18,182 bases of DNA from Limiplasma sp958448555 (GTDB lineage Bacteria; Bacillota; Clostridia; Christensenellales; Aristaeellaceae): positions 1 through 18,182 of the forward strand of contig CAUDEL010000057.1 in NCBI GenBank assembly GCA_958448555.1, written 5' to 3'. Below the pieces are notes generated by a model. The model made no database searches, was not told where the DNA came from, and was given only the letters and a program-made list of their open reading frames with translations. The translations under genes and the position numbers were made by a program. This document shows positions 1-6,951 of this stretch, one piece after another (within the stretch, counting starts at the first letter, position 1; each line of letters begins with the position of its first letter).

Positions 1-148
1 CGCCATCCGGCTCCTGATTCCCGCCTTCCGGCTCCGTCCCCTCAGGCTGGCCGCCATCCGGCTCCTGGTTCCCGCCTTCCGGCTCCGTCCCCTCAGGCTG
101 GCCGCCATCCGGCTCCTGGTCCCCGCCTTCCGGCTCCGTCCCCTCAGG
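1..148 (-). repeat. 51-bp tandem repeat inside the exported protein
   Basis: There are just under three head-to-tail units of exactly 51 bp (148-98, 97-47, and 46-1, which is cut). Each encodes the 17-residue unit PEGTEPEGGNQEPDGGQ. The visible units differ only at one codon, GAC, AAC or AAT (Asp, Asn, Asn). Near-identity at silent positions points to recent copying by slippage or recombination, so the copy number may vary between strains. The array continues past the left edge, so its full length is unknown. Confidence 0.95.
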
Positions 149-418
149 CATCTCGATCTGCCGAAACTCTACCTTCTTGCAGGAGAGACACTCATGCTTT
201 TCTGTGCCGTCTCCCTGATCCATCCACTCGCCCCACGTGTGCGGCTGCGTTTCTGTCTGCTGACAAGCCAAACAGTTGCGCACCTCCTGGGTTTTGTTTG
301 TCTCGTCCATGCGCCATTCGCTCCACTGATGATCGCATGGGGAGTCGGCCAATGCGATTCCGCAGAGCATCAGCACCGCCGTTGCAAGGGCTATCAGGCG
401 CCTCCTCAGTTTCTTCAT
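1..418 (-). CDS. Exported repeat protein with two HxWxxW/CxxC modules (3' end cut by window edge)
   Basis: The visible part is 139 residues. The start is set by a strong AAGGAGG site 8 nt upstream of an ATG at 418-416. Residues 1-24 form a signal peptide: KKLRRR charged head, hydrophobic core, and a probable cleavage site IALA/DS. C19 lacks a proper lipobox, so I do not call it a lipoprotein. Residues 28-56 and about 60-84 are two copies of one short module, H-x-W-x-x-W followed by C-x-x-C (H30, W32, W35, C49, C52; then H60, W62, W65, C77, C80). The cysteine pairs could bind metal or form disulfides outside the cell. From residue 91 the chain becomes a Pro/Glu/Gly repeat of 17 residues that leaves the window, probably an extended spacer or stalk. 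I do not recognise a named family. Export is well supported; attachment to the cell wall and any function are inference, since the C-terminus is not visible. Confidence 0.85.
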   Translation of the reverse strand, partial: MKKLRRRLIALATAVLMLCGIALADSPCDHQWSEWRMDETNKTQEVRNCLACQQTETQPHTWGEWMDQGDGTEKHECLSCKKVEFRQIEMPEGTEPEGGDQEPDGGQPEGTEPEGGNQEPDGGQPEGTEPEGGNQEPDG

Positions 419-426
419 GTTCTCGA

Positions 427-433
427 CCTCCTT
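427..433 (-). promoter_or_regulatory. Ribosome-binding site of the exported repeat protein
   Basis: On the minus strand this reads AAGGAGG, complementary to the 16S rRNA tail, 8 nt ahead of the ATG at 418. It decides the start codon and shows that the open frame running off the left edge is a real gene. Confidence 0.85.
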
Positions 434-500
434 GGATGCCTATTCTTTTCTGGCCGCCGGCCGCTCTCCTCCGCAGGAGCGCCGCAGTAAAACGCGGTGT

Positions 501-530
501 TTCATATAATAAGACGTATGACCCTGCCAA
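501..530 (-). promoter_or_regulatory. Possible promoter of the exported repeat protein
   Basis: The minus strand has TTGGCA (530-525) and TATGAA (506-501) separated by 18 nt. The -35 is fair and the -10 matches the consensus at four of six bases. It lies in the AT-rich stretch about 85 nt upstream of the start codon. Other AT-rich hexamers nearby could serve instead, so this is a weak call. Confidence 0.3.
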
Positions 531-669
531 TTCGTTCACATTTTTTTAAATTTTTTTGGAAATCAAGGATTATATTCTTTCCATAAAAAACATCTTCCTG
601 CTTATAAATATGACGAAAGTGTAAATGCTGCAAGCCGTACAACCCCGCGGCAGGAATTCATCCGCGCGA

Positions 670-676
670 TGTCGAA
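670..676 (+). promoter_or_regulatory. Candidate Spo0A box upstream of hpf
   Basis: TGTCGAA is the core of the binding site known for the response regulator Spo0A. It sits about 200 bp upstream of the hpf start. It is a single 7-bp match, which occurs by chance often enough that it carries little weight alone. The sequence does not show whether this organism has Spo0A. Confidence 0.25.
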
Positions 677-873
677 CAAAATAACAAATAAAGGGATAAG
701 GAAAAGGCGGGGTTCTAAAACATCATTCAGCGGGCGAGGGTACCCATGTCATCTTTCGGAAAGGAGCGTGGTTCCATTGGCACACGCAACATTTTTCCTC
801 CCCGGCTATGGACGAAGGGCCTTGCGCCGCTGCGTCTGATTCCTTCCCTATTACAAATAAGGAGCTTTCAGTT

Positions 874-1425
874 ATGAAAACGACCATCACCGGCAAAAAC
901 ATGGTAGTCAGCCCCGGCATCACCGAGCGCGTCATGAAGAAAACCTCCAAGATGGAGCGTTATCTTAACCCCAACACCGATATTTTCGTGCGTTTGACCC
1001 GGGAGAAGAACAACCGCCGCACCTGTGAGATCACCGTTCCCTTTGAGGGCGTCGTGCTTCGCGCCGAGGCTTCCAACGACGACAACCTCTATGTCAGCAT
1101 CGACCAGGCGCTGGCCAAGCTGGAACGCCAGATTCACAAGCACCGCACCAAGCTGGGCAAGCGGCTTCGCGAAGACGCCTTCAACCCCGGTGAGCTCGAG
1201 TACGACGCGGCGACCGCCGAAACCCTCACCGAGGACGCCTCGACCCCCAAGGTGGTTCGTCACAAGACTTTCCCGGTACGTCCGATGAGCGTGGAGGATG
1301 CCATTTTGCAAATGGAATTGCTGGGCCACAGCTTCTTCGTCTTCGTCAATGTAGAGACCGACCGTACCAATGTGCTCTACCTGCGCAAGGACGGCGACCT
1401 CGGCCTGATGGAGCCGGAAGCCTGA
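874..1425 (+). CDS. hpf: Long-form ribosome hibernation promoting factor
   Basis: The 183-residue protein has the two-domain layout of long HPF. Residues 1-100 form the N-terminal domain (starting MKTTITGKN, with the basic helix KLERQIHKHRTKLGKR), which binds the decoding region of the 30S subunit. After an acidic linker (about 101-125) comes the C-terminal dimerisation domain (127-183) with the typical VVRHKTFPVRPMSVEDAI start and a GHSFFVFVN strand. In this family the C-terminal domain pairs two ribosomes into inactive 100S dimers in slow-growing cells. The ATG at 874 is chosen because TAAGGAG (858-864) lies 9 nt upstream and family members start here; an in-frame ATG at 808 would add a tail not seen in HPF. 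It is a single-gene unit followed by a hairpin at 1456. Confidence 0.95.
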   Translation: MKTTITGKNMVVSPGITERVMKKTSKMERYLNPNTDIFVRLTREKNNRRTCEITVPFEGVVLRAEASNDDNLYVSIDQALAKLERQIHKHRTKLGKRLREDAFNPGELEYDAATAETLTEDASTPKVVRHKTFPVRPMSVEDAILQMELLGHSFFVFVNVETDRTNVLYLRKDGDLGLMEPEA

Positions 1426-1455
1426 GTTGGCGGATGGGCGTTTTGAAAACGTCGT

Positions 1456-1486
1456 GGATGGGGCGGTCTGATGGGCCGCCCCGTCC
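1456..1486 (+). terminator. Hairpin after hpf, probable terminator
   Basis: An 11-bp GC-rich stem, GGATGGGGCGG (1456-1466) with CCGCCCCGTCC (1476-1486, one T-G pair), closes a 9-nt loop 31 nt after the hpf stop. The following sequence is pyrimidine-rich (TTCGTTATCCGTTC) but has no clean T-run, so termination may be partial. Confidence 0.6.
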
Positions 1487-1554
1487 TTCGTTATCCGTTC
1501 GCTTCTTCCTTCCAGGCCTCCCCGCTGTCTTGCATGATTTCTTTTTTGCTGTGC

Positions 1555-1583
1555 TTGACTAAAGTGCTAAAGCATGCTATACT
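1555..1583 (+). promoter_or_regulatory. Sigma-A promoter of the histidine operon
   Basis: TTGACT (1555-1560) and TATACT (1578-1583) are spaced by exactly 17 bp, and TGC directly before the -10 makes it an extended -10. The predicted transcript starts near 1590, 21 nt ahead of the hisZ ATG. This leaves no room for a T-box, riboswitch or leader-peptide attenuator. Confidence 0.85.
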
Positions 1584-1589
1584 TTGCAC
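1564..1589. promoter_or_regulatory. Imperfect dyad over the his promoter, candidate operator
   Basis: GTGC-T-AAAG (1564-1572) is mirrored by CTTT-GCAC (1582-1589) around a 9-bp centre that contains most of the -10 region. One extra T breaks the left arm. CTAAAG also appears twice as a direct repeat (1559-1564 and 1567-1572). Its position over the spacer and -10 box is where a repressor would block RNA polymerase. TrpR-family regulators (YerC/HisR) have been proposed for his genes in Firmicutes; linking this site to them is only inference. Confidence 0.4.
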
Positions 1590-1610
1590 CATGCCGGAAG
1601 GAGGGGTTTG

Positions 1611-2735
1611 ATGTCCGTTCCCGATGTGCTCAGTCCCCAGGAACGCCTGGTGCTCGGCCTGCGCGGCCTGTATGAAAGCTGTGGCTATACGCGCTTTCCC
1701 ATGCGCCGCTTCGAGGAATACGCGCTCTATTCGGAAAACAAGAGCTTTCTGCCCAGCGAAAGCGTCCTGAGCTTCACCAACGCCAACGGGCGTCTGATGG
1801 CGCTCAAGCCGGACGTGACGCTGTCCATCGTCAAGCGGGCGCGGGCGGAGCGCGGGCAGGTGGAGAAGCTGTACTACCACGAAAGCGTCTACCGGGTCTC
1901 CCCCACCGACCATGAGTTTACGGAAATCGGGCAGCTGGGCGTGGAACTTTTGGGGGAAGCGGATCTCTACGGCACGTGCGAGGTCCTTCGCCTCGCCATC
2001 GAAAGCCTGCGCCTCACGGGCGCCCGCTTTGTGCTGGACATAAGCCACATGGGCTTTGCCGCAAGCCTGCTGGCCGGCGCGGGGCTGGACGGGGCGCAGC
2101 GCAGCCAGGCCAGCCGGCTGATCCGTCAGAAAAACGCGCACGAGCTGGCGCGCGTGCTCTCCCAGTGGCAGGTCCCGCCGTTTTACGCCGAGCGCATTGC
2201 CAACCTGCCCACCCTGGGCGGCAGCTTTACCCAAACGCTCGACCGCGCGGCGGATATCGCCGTGGGCGAGGAGATGAGGCGCGCCATCGGCGAGCTCTCC
2301 AGCCTGTATGCCGCGCTGGACGCGCTGGGGCTGTGCGCGCACGTACGGCTGGATTTCTCCATCATAAATGACCTCGACTATTACAACGGGCTGGTTTTCC
2401 AGGGATACGTCGAGGGCGCTCCGCGCGTGGTGCTCAGCGGGGGACGCTATGACAATCTCATGCACAAGTTCGGAAAAGCCGGCGACGGCCTGGGCTTCGC
2501 GCTCTATCTGGACGAGCTGCAGCGCGTAATCGCCCGGCCCGCCGGGGACGACGTGGACGCGCTGGTGCTCTATACGGCGCAGGACAGCGTGCCCGGCGTG
2601 CTCCGCGCGCTGGACGCCCTCAGGGAGCAGGGCCGGCGGGTGCTGGCGGCGCAGGCGCCGCCGCCCGGCCTGCGGGCGGGAAAGACGCTTCGCTACCGCG
2701 ACGGCGCCCTGGAGGAGGTGAGCGGCGCATGCTGA
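1611..2735 (+). CDS. hisZ: ATP phosphoribosyltransferase regulatory subunit HisZ
   Basis: HisZ is a histidyl-tRNA synthetase paralogue that lacks aminoacylation activity and assembles with short HisG to make an active, histidine-regulated first enzyme. The 374-residue protein shows the class II synthetase core: motif-2-like YYHESVYRVSPTDHEFTEIG (about residues 85-104), the ELLG strand, the HisRS-like block DYYNGLVFQGY, and the motif-3-like GLGFALYLDEL. It is too short for a HisRS with its anticodon-binding domain, and its next gene is hisG. ATG 1611 is chosen because AAGGAGG (1598-1604) lies 6 nt upstream and the promoter places the transcript start near 1590; the in-frame TTG at 1584 would overlap the -10 region. 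It overlaps hisG by 7 nt. Confidence 0.93.
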   Translation: MSVPDVLSPQERLVLGLRGLYESCGYTRFPMRRFEEYALYSENKSFLPSESVLSFTNANGRLMALKPDVTLSIVKRARAERGQVEKLYYHESVYRVSPTDHEFTEIGQLGVELLGEADLYGTCEVLRLAIESLRLTGARFVLDISHMGFAASLLAGAGLDGAQRSQASRLIRQKNAHELARVLSQWQVPPFYAERIANLPTLGGSFTQTLDRAADIAVGEEMRRAIGELSSLYAALDALGLCAHVRLDFSIINDLDYYNGLVFQGYVEGAPRVVLSGGRYDNLMHKFGKAGDGLGFALYLDELQRVIARPAGDDVDALVLYTAQDSVPGVLRALDALREQGRRVLAAQAPPPGLRAGKTLRYRDGALEEVSGAC

Positions 2736-3367
2736 ATGTGGCATTGCCCAAGGGGCGTCTTGGCGACAAGGTCTACCGGCTGTTCAAGGCCGCCGGCTAC
2801 GACTGCGCCGCCATGGAGCAGGATGACCGTCGGCTGGTGCTGACCGACGAAAAGATCGGGATGAGCTACCTGCTGGTCAAGCCCTCGGATGTGGCCATCT
2901 ACGTCGAGCACGGCGCGGCCGACGTGGGCGTGGTGGGCAAGGACGTGCTTTTGGAGGGCGGAAATGACGTCTATGAGCTCTTGGACCTGGGCTTTGGCAA
3001 ATGCCGCATGGCCGAGGCCGCGCCCGTGGGCTTCCGGGAGGACCGGCAGCGCCCGCTTCGCGTGGCCACGAAATACCCCGCCATCGCCAAGCGCTTCTAT
3101 GCCGCCCAGAGCCGCGAGATCGAGGTCATCAAACTCAACGGCTCTATCGAGCTGGCGCCGCTTCTGCACCTGAGCGACGTGATCGTCGACATTGTGGAAA
3201 CGGGGACGACCCTCAGGCAGAACAACCTCGAAGTGACCCGCCAGATCCTGCCCGTCAGCGCGCGCCTGATCGCCAACAAGGCCGCCATGAAATTCAAGGA
3301 GCCGGCCATCACGGAGCTGCTCAGTCGCATCCGTTCCGAGCTGGACCGCAAGGAGGAACGCCCATGA
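2729..3367 (+). CDS. hisG: ATP phosphoribosyltransferase catalytic subunit, short form
   Basis: HisG joins ATP and PRPP to give phosphoribosyl-ATP, the first and committed step of histidine synthesis. At 212 residues it is the short form, lacking the C-terminal ACT-like regulatory domain, and therefore depends on HisZ encoded just upstream. Visible signatures are the start MLNVALPKGRL, ADVGVVGKDVL (about 64-74), and the PRPP-binding loop DIVETGTTLRQNNL (154-167). The start ATG overlaps the hisZ stop in ATGCTGA, with GGAGGAGG about 10 nt upstream. The stop overlaps the hisD start as ATGA. Confidence 0.97.
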   Translation: MLNVALPKGRLGDKVYRLFKAAGYDCAAMEQDDRRLVLTDEKIGMSYLLVKPSDVAIYVEHGAADVGVVGKDVLLEGGNDVYELLDLGFGKCRMAEAAPVGFREDRQRPLRVATKYPAIAKRFYAAQSREIEVIKLNGSIELAPLLHLSDVIVDIVETGTTLRQNNLEVTRQILPVSARLIANKAAMKFKEPAITELLSRIRSELDRKEERP

Positions 3368-4653
3368 TCCGCATCATCGAATATCAGGGACAACCGGCCG
3401 CCGCATTGCTGGACCGCGCCGCGGAAATCAAGCGCGACGTGTCGGAGGCGGTGGAGGCGATTTTGGAGGATGTGCGCCTCCGCGGGGACGAGGCCGTGCT
3501 GGACTGTTGCGAGAAATTTGACGGTGCGCGCCCCGACGGCCTGCTGGTGCCCCCGGAGGAGCTGGAGGCGGCCTTCTCGCAGGTGGAGCCGGAGTTTCTG
3601 GACACCCTGCGCCTCGCCGCCCGCAACATCGAGCGCTTTCACCGGCTGCAAAAGCGCGCCGGCTTTGTCGATACCCCGGGCCCCGGCGTGGTGGTGGGCC
3701 AGCGCGTGCTGCCGCTGGCCAGCGCCGGGCTCTACGTGCCCGGCGGCACGGCGCGCTATCCCTCCAGCGTCCTGATGGACGCCATCCCCGCCAAAATCGC
3801 CGGGGTGGAGACCATCGTCATGGCCACCCCGCCCGGCCCAGACGGCAAGGTGCCCGCTGCGATTCTGGCCGCGGCCAGGCTTGCGGGCGTTCGCACGGTG
3901 GTGCGCGCGGGCGGCGCGCAGGCCGTGGCCGCGCTGGCCTTCGGCACGCAGAGCGTTCCCCGCGTGGACAAGATCGTGGGGCCCGGCAACATCTACGTCG
4001 CCACCGCCAAGCAGCTCTGCTATGCCCGGGGCCTGTGCGCCATCGACATGATCGCTGGTCCCAGCGAGATCATGATCGTCTCCGACGCAAACAGCGATCC
4101 CGTCCACCTGGCCGCCGACCTGCTTTCGCAGGCCGAACACGACCGCCTCTCCTCGGCATGGCTGGCCGTGACCGACGCGGCGCTGGCGCGCAGGGTGGCA
4201 TCCGAGGTGGAGCGCCAGCTCGCGCTTCTCCCGCGCCGGGAAATCGCCCGCGCCTCCATCGAGCAAAACGGCCGCATCCTCGTGGTGGACAGCCTGGAAA
4301 CCGCCGCGCGCCTGGCCGACGAGATCGCCCCGGAGCATCTCGAGCTATGCGTGGACGATCCCTTCGGGCTTCTCCCCCGGGTACGCAACGCCGGAAGCGT
4401 CTTTCTGGGACGAAGCTGTCCCGAGCCGCTGGGCGACTACCTCGCCGGGCCCAACCATACCCTGCCCACCGGCGGCACGGCGCGCTACTCGTCCCCCCTG
4501 GGCGTGGATGATTTCTGCCGCCGTTCAAGCTATCTCTACTATACCCCCGACGCGCTGCGGCAGGTGTCCGCGGACGTGATGCGCTTTGCCCGCCGCGAGG
4601 GGCTGGACGCGCACGCCAACGCCGTGGCCGTGCGCATGGAGGACCGGCCATGA
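3364..4653 (+). CDS. hisD: Histidinol dehydrogenase
   Basis: HisD performs the last two steps, oxidising histidinol to histidine with two NAD and a zinc ion. The 429-residue length is normal for the family. Visible features: LPLASAGLYVPGG (116-128), the HisD signature region VDKIVGPGNIYVATAK (201-216), AGPSEIM (231-237), zinc-ligand candidates Q256, H259, D358 and H417, and the catalytic pair E324-H325 in APEHLEL. It starts at ATG 3364 overlapping the hisG stop by 4 nt, after an AAGGAGG-like site at the end of hisG. An in-frame upstream extension exists but lies inside hisG and is not coding. It is coupled to hisC by ATGA. Confidence 0.97.
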   Translation: MIRIIEYQGQPAAALLDRAAEIKRDVSEAVEAILEDVRLRGDEAVLDCCEKFDGARPDGLLVPPEELEAAFSQVEPEFLDTLRLAARNIERFHRLQKRAGFVDTPGPGVVVGQRVLPLASAGLYVPGGTARYPSSVLMDAIPAKIAGVETIVMATPPGPDGKVPAAILAAARLAGVRTVVRAGGAQAVAALAFGTQSVPRVDKIVGPGNIYVATAKQLCYARGLCAIDMIAGPSEIMIVSDANSDPVHLAADLLSQAEHDRLSSAWLAVTDAALARRVASEVERQLALLPRREIARASIEQNGRILVVDSLETAARLADEIAPEHLELCVDDPFGLLPRVRNAGSVFLGRSCPEPLGDYLAGPNHTLPTGGTARYSSPLGVDDFCRRSSYLYYTPDALRQVSADVMRFARREGLDAHANAVAVRMEDRP

Positions 4654-5723
4654 GCGATTTTCTCATTCCCGCCCTGGCGTCCCTTGCCCCCTATGTGCCC
4701 GGCGAGCAGCCCCGGGACCGCGGGTACGTCAAGCTCAACACCAACGAAAGTCCCTTTCCTCCCTCGCCCCGGGTGCTGGACGCGCTCAGCCGTGAGGAGG
4801 TCTCCCGCCTCAACCTCTACTCCGACCCCACCGCCCTGCCGCTCCGCCGCGCCATCGCCGAGCAGTACGGCGTTTCGCCCGACAACGTCTTCTGCGGCAA
4901 CGGCTCGGACGAGGTGCTGGGCCTGAGTTTCCTCGCTTTTGCGGACGCGGCGCATCCCGCCGTCTTCCCCGCGGTCAGCTACGGCTTCTACCGGGTGTTT
5001 GCGAACCTGTTCCGCGTGCCCGCGCGCACCGTCCCGCTTCGGGAGGACTTCACCCTGCCCGTGGAGCCGCTGCTTGGCGCCGGCGGCATGGTGGTGCTGG
5101 CCAACCCCAACGCGCCCACGGGCCTGTCCCTGCCGCTCGGGGAAATCGAGCGCATCGTGCGCGGCAACCCGGGCCAAATCGTGCTGGTGGACGAGGCGTA
5201 TGTGGACTTCGGGGGCGAGAGCGCGCTGCCGCTGCTCAAATCCTGTCCCAACCTTCTCATCGTCCGCACCTTCTCCAAGTCGCGCTCCCTGGCGGGCGCG
5301 CGGCTGGGGTATGCGCTGGCGAACGCCCCCGTCATCGAGGACCTCAACCGCGTCAGGTGCAGCTTTCACCCCTACAACATCAACCGCCTGAGCATGCTGG
5401 CCGGAATCGAGGCCATGCGCGACACGGCCTACTTTGAATCCTGCGTGCAGTCCATCGTGCGCCAGCGGGAGGAGACGGCGGCGGAGCTTCGCGCGCTGGG
5501 CTTTTCCATGACGGACAGCCGCGCCAATTTTCTCTTTGCGGCCCATCCGTCGCTGACCGCGCGCGGGTATTATGAGGCGCTTAAAAAGCGCGGCGTGCTG
5601 ATTCGCTGCTGGGACGACCCCGCGCTCAGGGAGCATGCGCGCATCTCCATCGGCACGCGCGAGCAGATGCGTCGTCTCGTGCTGGAAACGCGCGCCATTC
5701 TCTCAGAAAGGACGATTTCATGA
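4650..5723 (+). CDS. hisC: Histidinol-phosphate aminotransferase
   Basis: HisC is a PLP enzyme that transfers an amino group from glutamate to imidazole acetol phosphate, giving histidinol phosphate. The 357-residue protein is a fold-type I class II aminotransferase: KLNTNESPFPPS near the start (28-39), GNGSDEVL (83-90, phosphate site), NPNAPTG (152-158), DEAYVDF (181-187), and the Schiff-base lysine K210 in TFSKSRSLAGARLGY with R218. Its position between hisD and hisB supports HisC over a related broad-range aminotransferase. ATGA overlaps join it to both neighbours. Confidence 0.96.
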   Translation: MSDFLIPALASLAPYVPGEQPRDRGYVKLNTNESPFPPSPRVLDALSREEVSRLNLYSDPTALPLRRAIAEQYGVSPDNVFCGNGSDEVLGLSFLAFADAAHPAVFPAVSYGFYRVFANLFRVPARTVPLREDFTLPVEPLLGAGGMVVLANPNAPTGLSLPLGEIERIVRGNPGQIVLVDEAYVDFGGESALPLLKSCPNLLIVRTFSKSRSLAGARLGYALANAPVIEDLNRVRCSFHPYNINRLSMLAGIEAMRDTAYFESCVQSIVRQREETAAELRALGFSMTDSRANFLFAAHPSLTARGYYEALKKRGVLIRCWDDPALREHARISIGTREQMRRLVLETRAILSERTIS

Positions 5724-6322
5724 GAAGCGCAACCATCCAACGCAAAACCGCGGAAACCGACATTTCCCTTGCCCTGGCCCTCGACGGCACGGGAGAGAGC
5801 GACATCCGCACGGGCTGCGGCTTTCTGGACCATATGCTCACGCTCTTTGCGCGCCATGCCCGCTTTGATCTGCGCGTGCGATGTACGGGCGACACGCAGG
5901 TGGACGACCATCACACCGTGGAGGACATCGGCATCGCGCTGGGGCAGGCGCTGTATGTGGCGCTGGGCGACAAGCGGGGCGTGAGGCGCTACGGCCAGCG
6001 TCTCCTGCCCATGGACGAGACGCTGGCCCTGGTGGCCGTGGATCTCAGCGGCCGGGCCTACCTGGGGTTTGACGCGCCGATGCCCGCCCAGAAGGTGGGG
6101 ACGTTCGATACCGAGCTGGTCGGGGAGTTCTTCCTCGCCCTCGTGCGCGAGGCGGCCCTTACGCTCCATATCCGGCTATTGGCGGGCGCGAACACGCATC
6201 ACGTCATCGAGGGCATCTTCAAGGGCGTGGCCCGCGCCCTGCGCGAGGCCTGCGAGATCGACCCCGACGCCGCGGGGGAAATCCCCTCCACCAAGGGCAC
6301 GCTGGGAGGGAACGCGCCATGA
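5720..6322 (+). CDS. hisB: Imidazoleglycerol-phosphate dehydratase
   Basis: HisB removes water from imidazole glycerol phosphate to give imidazole acetol phosphate. The 200-residue protein is the monofunctional dehydratase; the phosphatase domain fused to it in enteric bacteria is absent, and the PHP phosphatase at the operon end supplies that step. The two manganese-binding clusters are intact: LDHML (36-40) with DHHTVED (63-69), and THHVIEG (159-165). It overlaps hisC and hisH by 4 nt each. Confidence 0.97.
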   Translation: MRSATIQRKTAETDISLALALDGTGESDIRTGCGFLDHMLTLFARHARFDLRVRCTGDTQVDDHHTVEDIGIALGQALYVALGDKRGVRRYGQRLLPMDETLALVAVDLSGRAYLGFDAPMPAQKVGTFDTELVGEFFLALVREAALTLHIRLLAGANTHHVIEGIFKGVARALREACEIDPDAAGEIPSTKGTLGGNAP

Positions 6323-6951
6323 TCGCGGTGGTGGATTACGGGGTGGGCAACCTCTACTCGCTCACCTGCTCGCTCAGGCATATCGGCGCGGAATGTGAGG
6401 TCACGCGCGAGGAAAGGGCGCTGCGCGCGGCGGATCGCATCATTTTGCCCGGCGTGGGGGCCTTCGGCGACGCGGCGGAAAAGCTTCGCGCCCTCGGGCT
6501 GGATGCGCTGCTGCGCGATCTGGCCGGACGGGGCAAGCCGCTGATCGGCATCTGCCTTGGCATGCAGCTGCTCTTTGAAAAAAGCCATGAATACGGCGAG
6601 CACGCGGGCCTGGGCCTGATTTGCGGCGAGGTGCGTCCGCTTGCCCCCGTTCTTGCCCCCGGTGCCAAGGTGCCGCACATGGGCTGGAACAGCCTGCACC
6701 TCGACCGCCCGGACGACCCGCTGCTCTCGGGCGTGCGCGAGGGCGACTTCGTCTATTATGTCCATTCGTTCTACGCCGCCGGATGCGGCGAGGCGCTCGC
6801 CGCAAGCTCCGATTACGGCGGGGTCACGGTGGCCGGCGTGGTGCGGCGCGGATGCGTGTGCGGCACGCAGTTTCACCCGGAAAAGAGCGGCGAGGTCGGC
6901 CTGCGCATCCTGCGGGCCTTCGCCATGGGAGAGGGGGATGCGGCATGCTGA
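6319..6951 (+). CDS. hisH: Imidazole glycerol phosphate synthase, glutaminase subunit
   Basis: HisH hydrolyses glutamine and passes ammonia to HisF. The 210-residue protein is a class I (triad) amidotransferase: the oxyanion strand PGVGAFG (44-50), nucleophile C79 in GICLGMQ, and the H186/E188 pair in CGTQFHPEKS. Its partner hisF lies one gene downstream, with hisA between, a common order. It starts in the ATGA overlap with hisB and ends in ATGCTGA over the hisA start (7 nt). Confidence 0.97.
   Translation: MIAVVDYGVGNLYSLTCSLRHIGAECEVTREERALRAADRIILPGVGAFGDAAEKLRALGLDALLRDLAGRGKPLIGICLGMQLLFEKSHEYGEHAGLGLICGEVRPLAPVLAPGAKVPHMGWNSLHLDRPDDPLLSGVREGDFVYYVHSFYAAGCGEALAASSDYGGVTVAGVVRRGCVCGTQFHPEKSGEVGLRILRAFAMGEGDAAC

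Larger units (their letters stand above)
419..873. other. Divergent intergenic region between the exported protein gene and hpf
   Basis: This 455-bp stretch has no gene I can support. It holds the ribosome-binding sites of both flanking genes, an AT-rich core (about 500-720) with runs of T at 541-547 and 551-557, a Spo0A-box-like TGTCGAA at 670-676, and a short weak hairpin GCGTG/CACGC (766-770 and 783-787) followed by ATTTTT. I could not find a convincing sigma-A, sigma-H or sigma-B promoter pair for hpf. A 43-codon open frame (746-877) is treated as a finding, not a gene. Confidence 0.7.

Noticed and set aside
1..148. CRISPR array
   Set aside because: The 51-bp units are directly joined with no unique spacers and are in frame with a protein that has a signal peptide and ribosome-binding site.
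505..510. TATAAT on the plus strand as an hpf promoter
   Set aside because: No acceptable -35 is found 16-18 bp upstream, and the start would be more than 350 nt from hpf.
192..549. Short open frames on both strands over the start of the exported protein
   Set aside because: They overlap a gene with clear export signal and ribosome-binding site, and lack their own.
1584..1593. Earlier starts for hisZ (in-frame TTG at 1584, out-of-frame ATG at 1591)
   Set aside because: 1584 directly follows the -10 box and lies before the predicted transcript start. ATG 1611 has AAGGAGG at the right distance and matches the family start.
1490..1610. T-box or histidine attenuator ahead of the his operon
   Set aside because: The promoter lies so close to hisZ that the leader is only about 21 nt, and no histidine-rich leader peptide or T-box sequence is seen.
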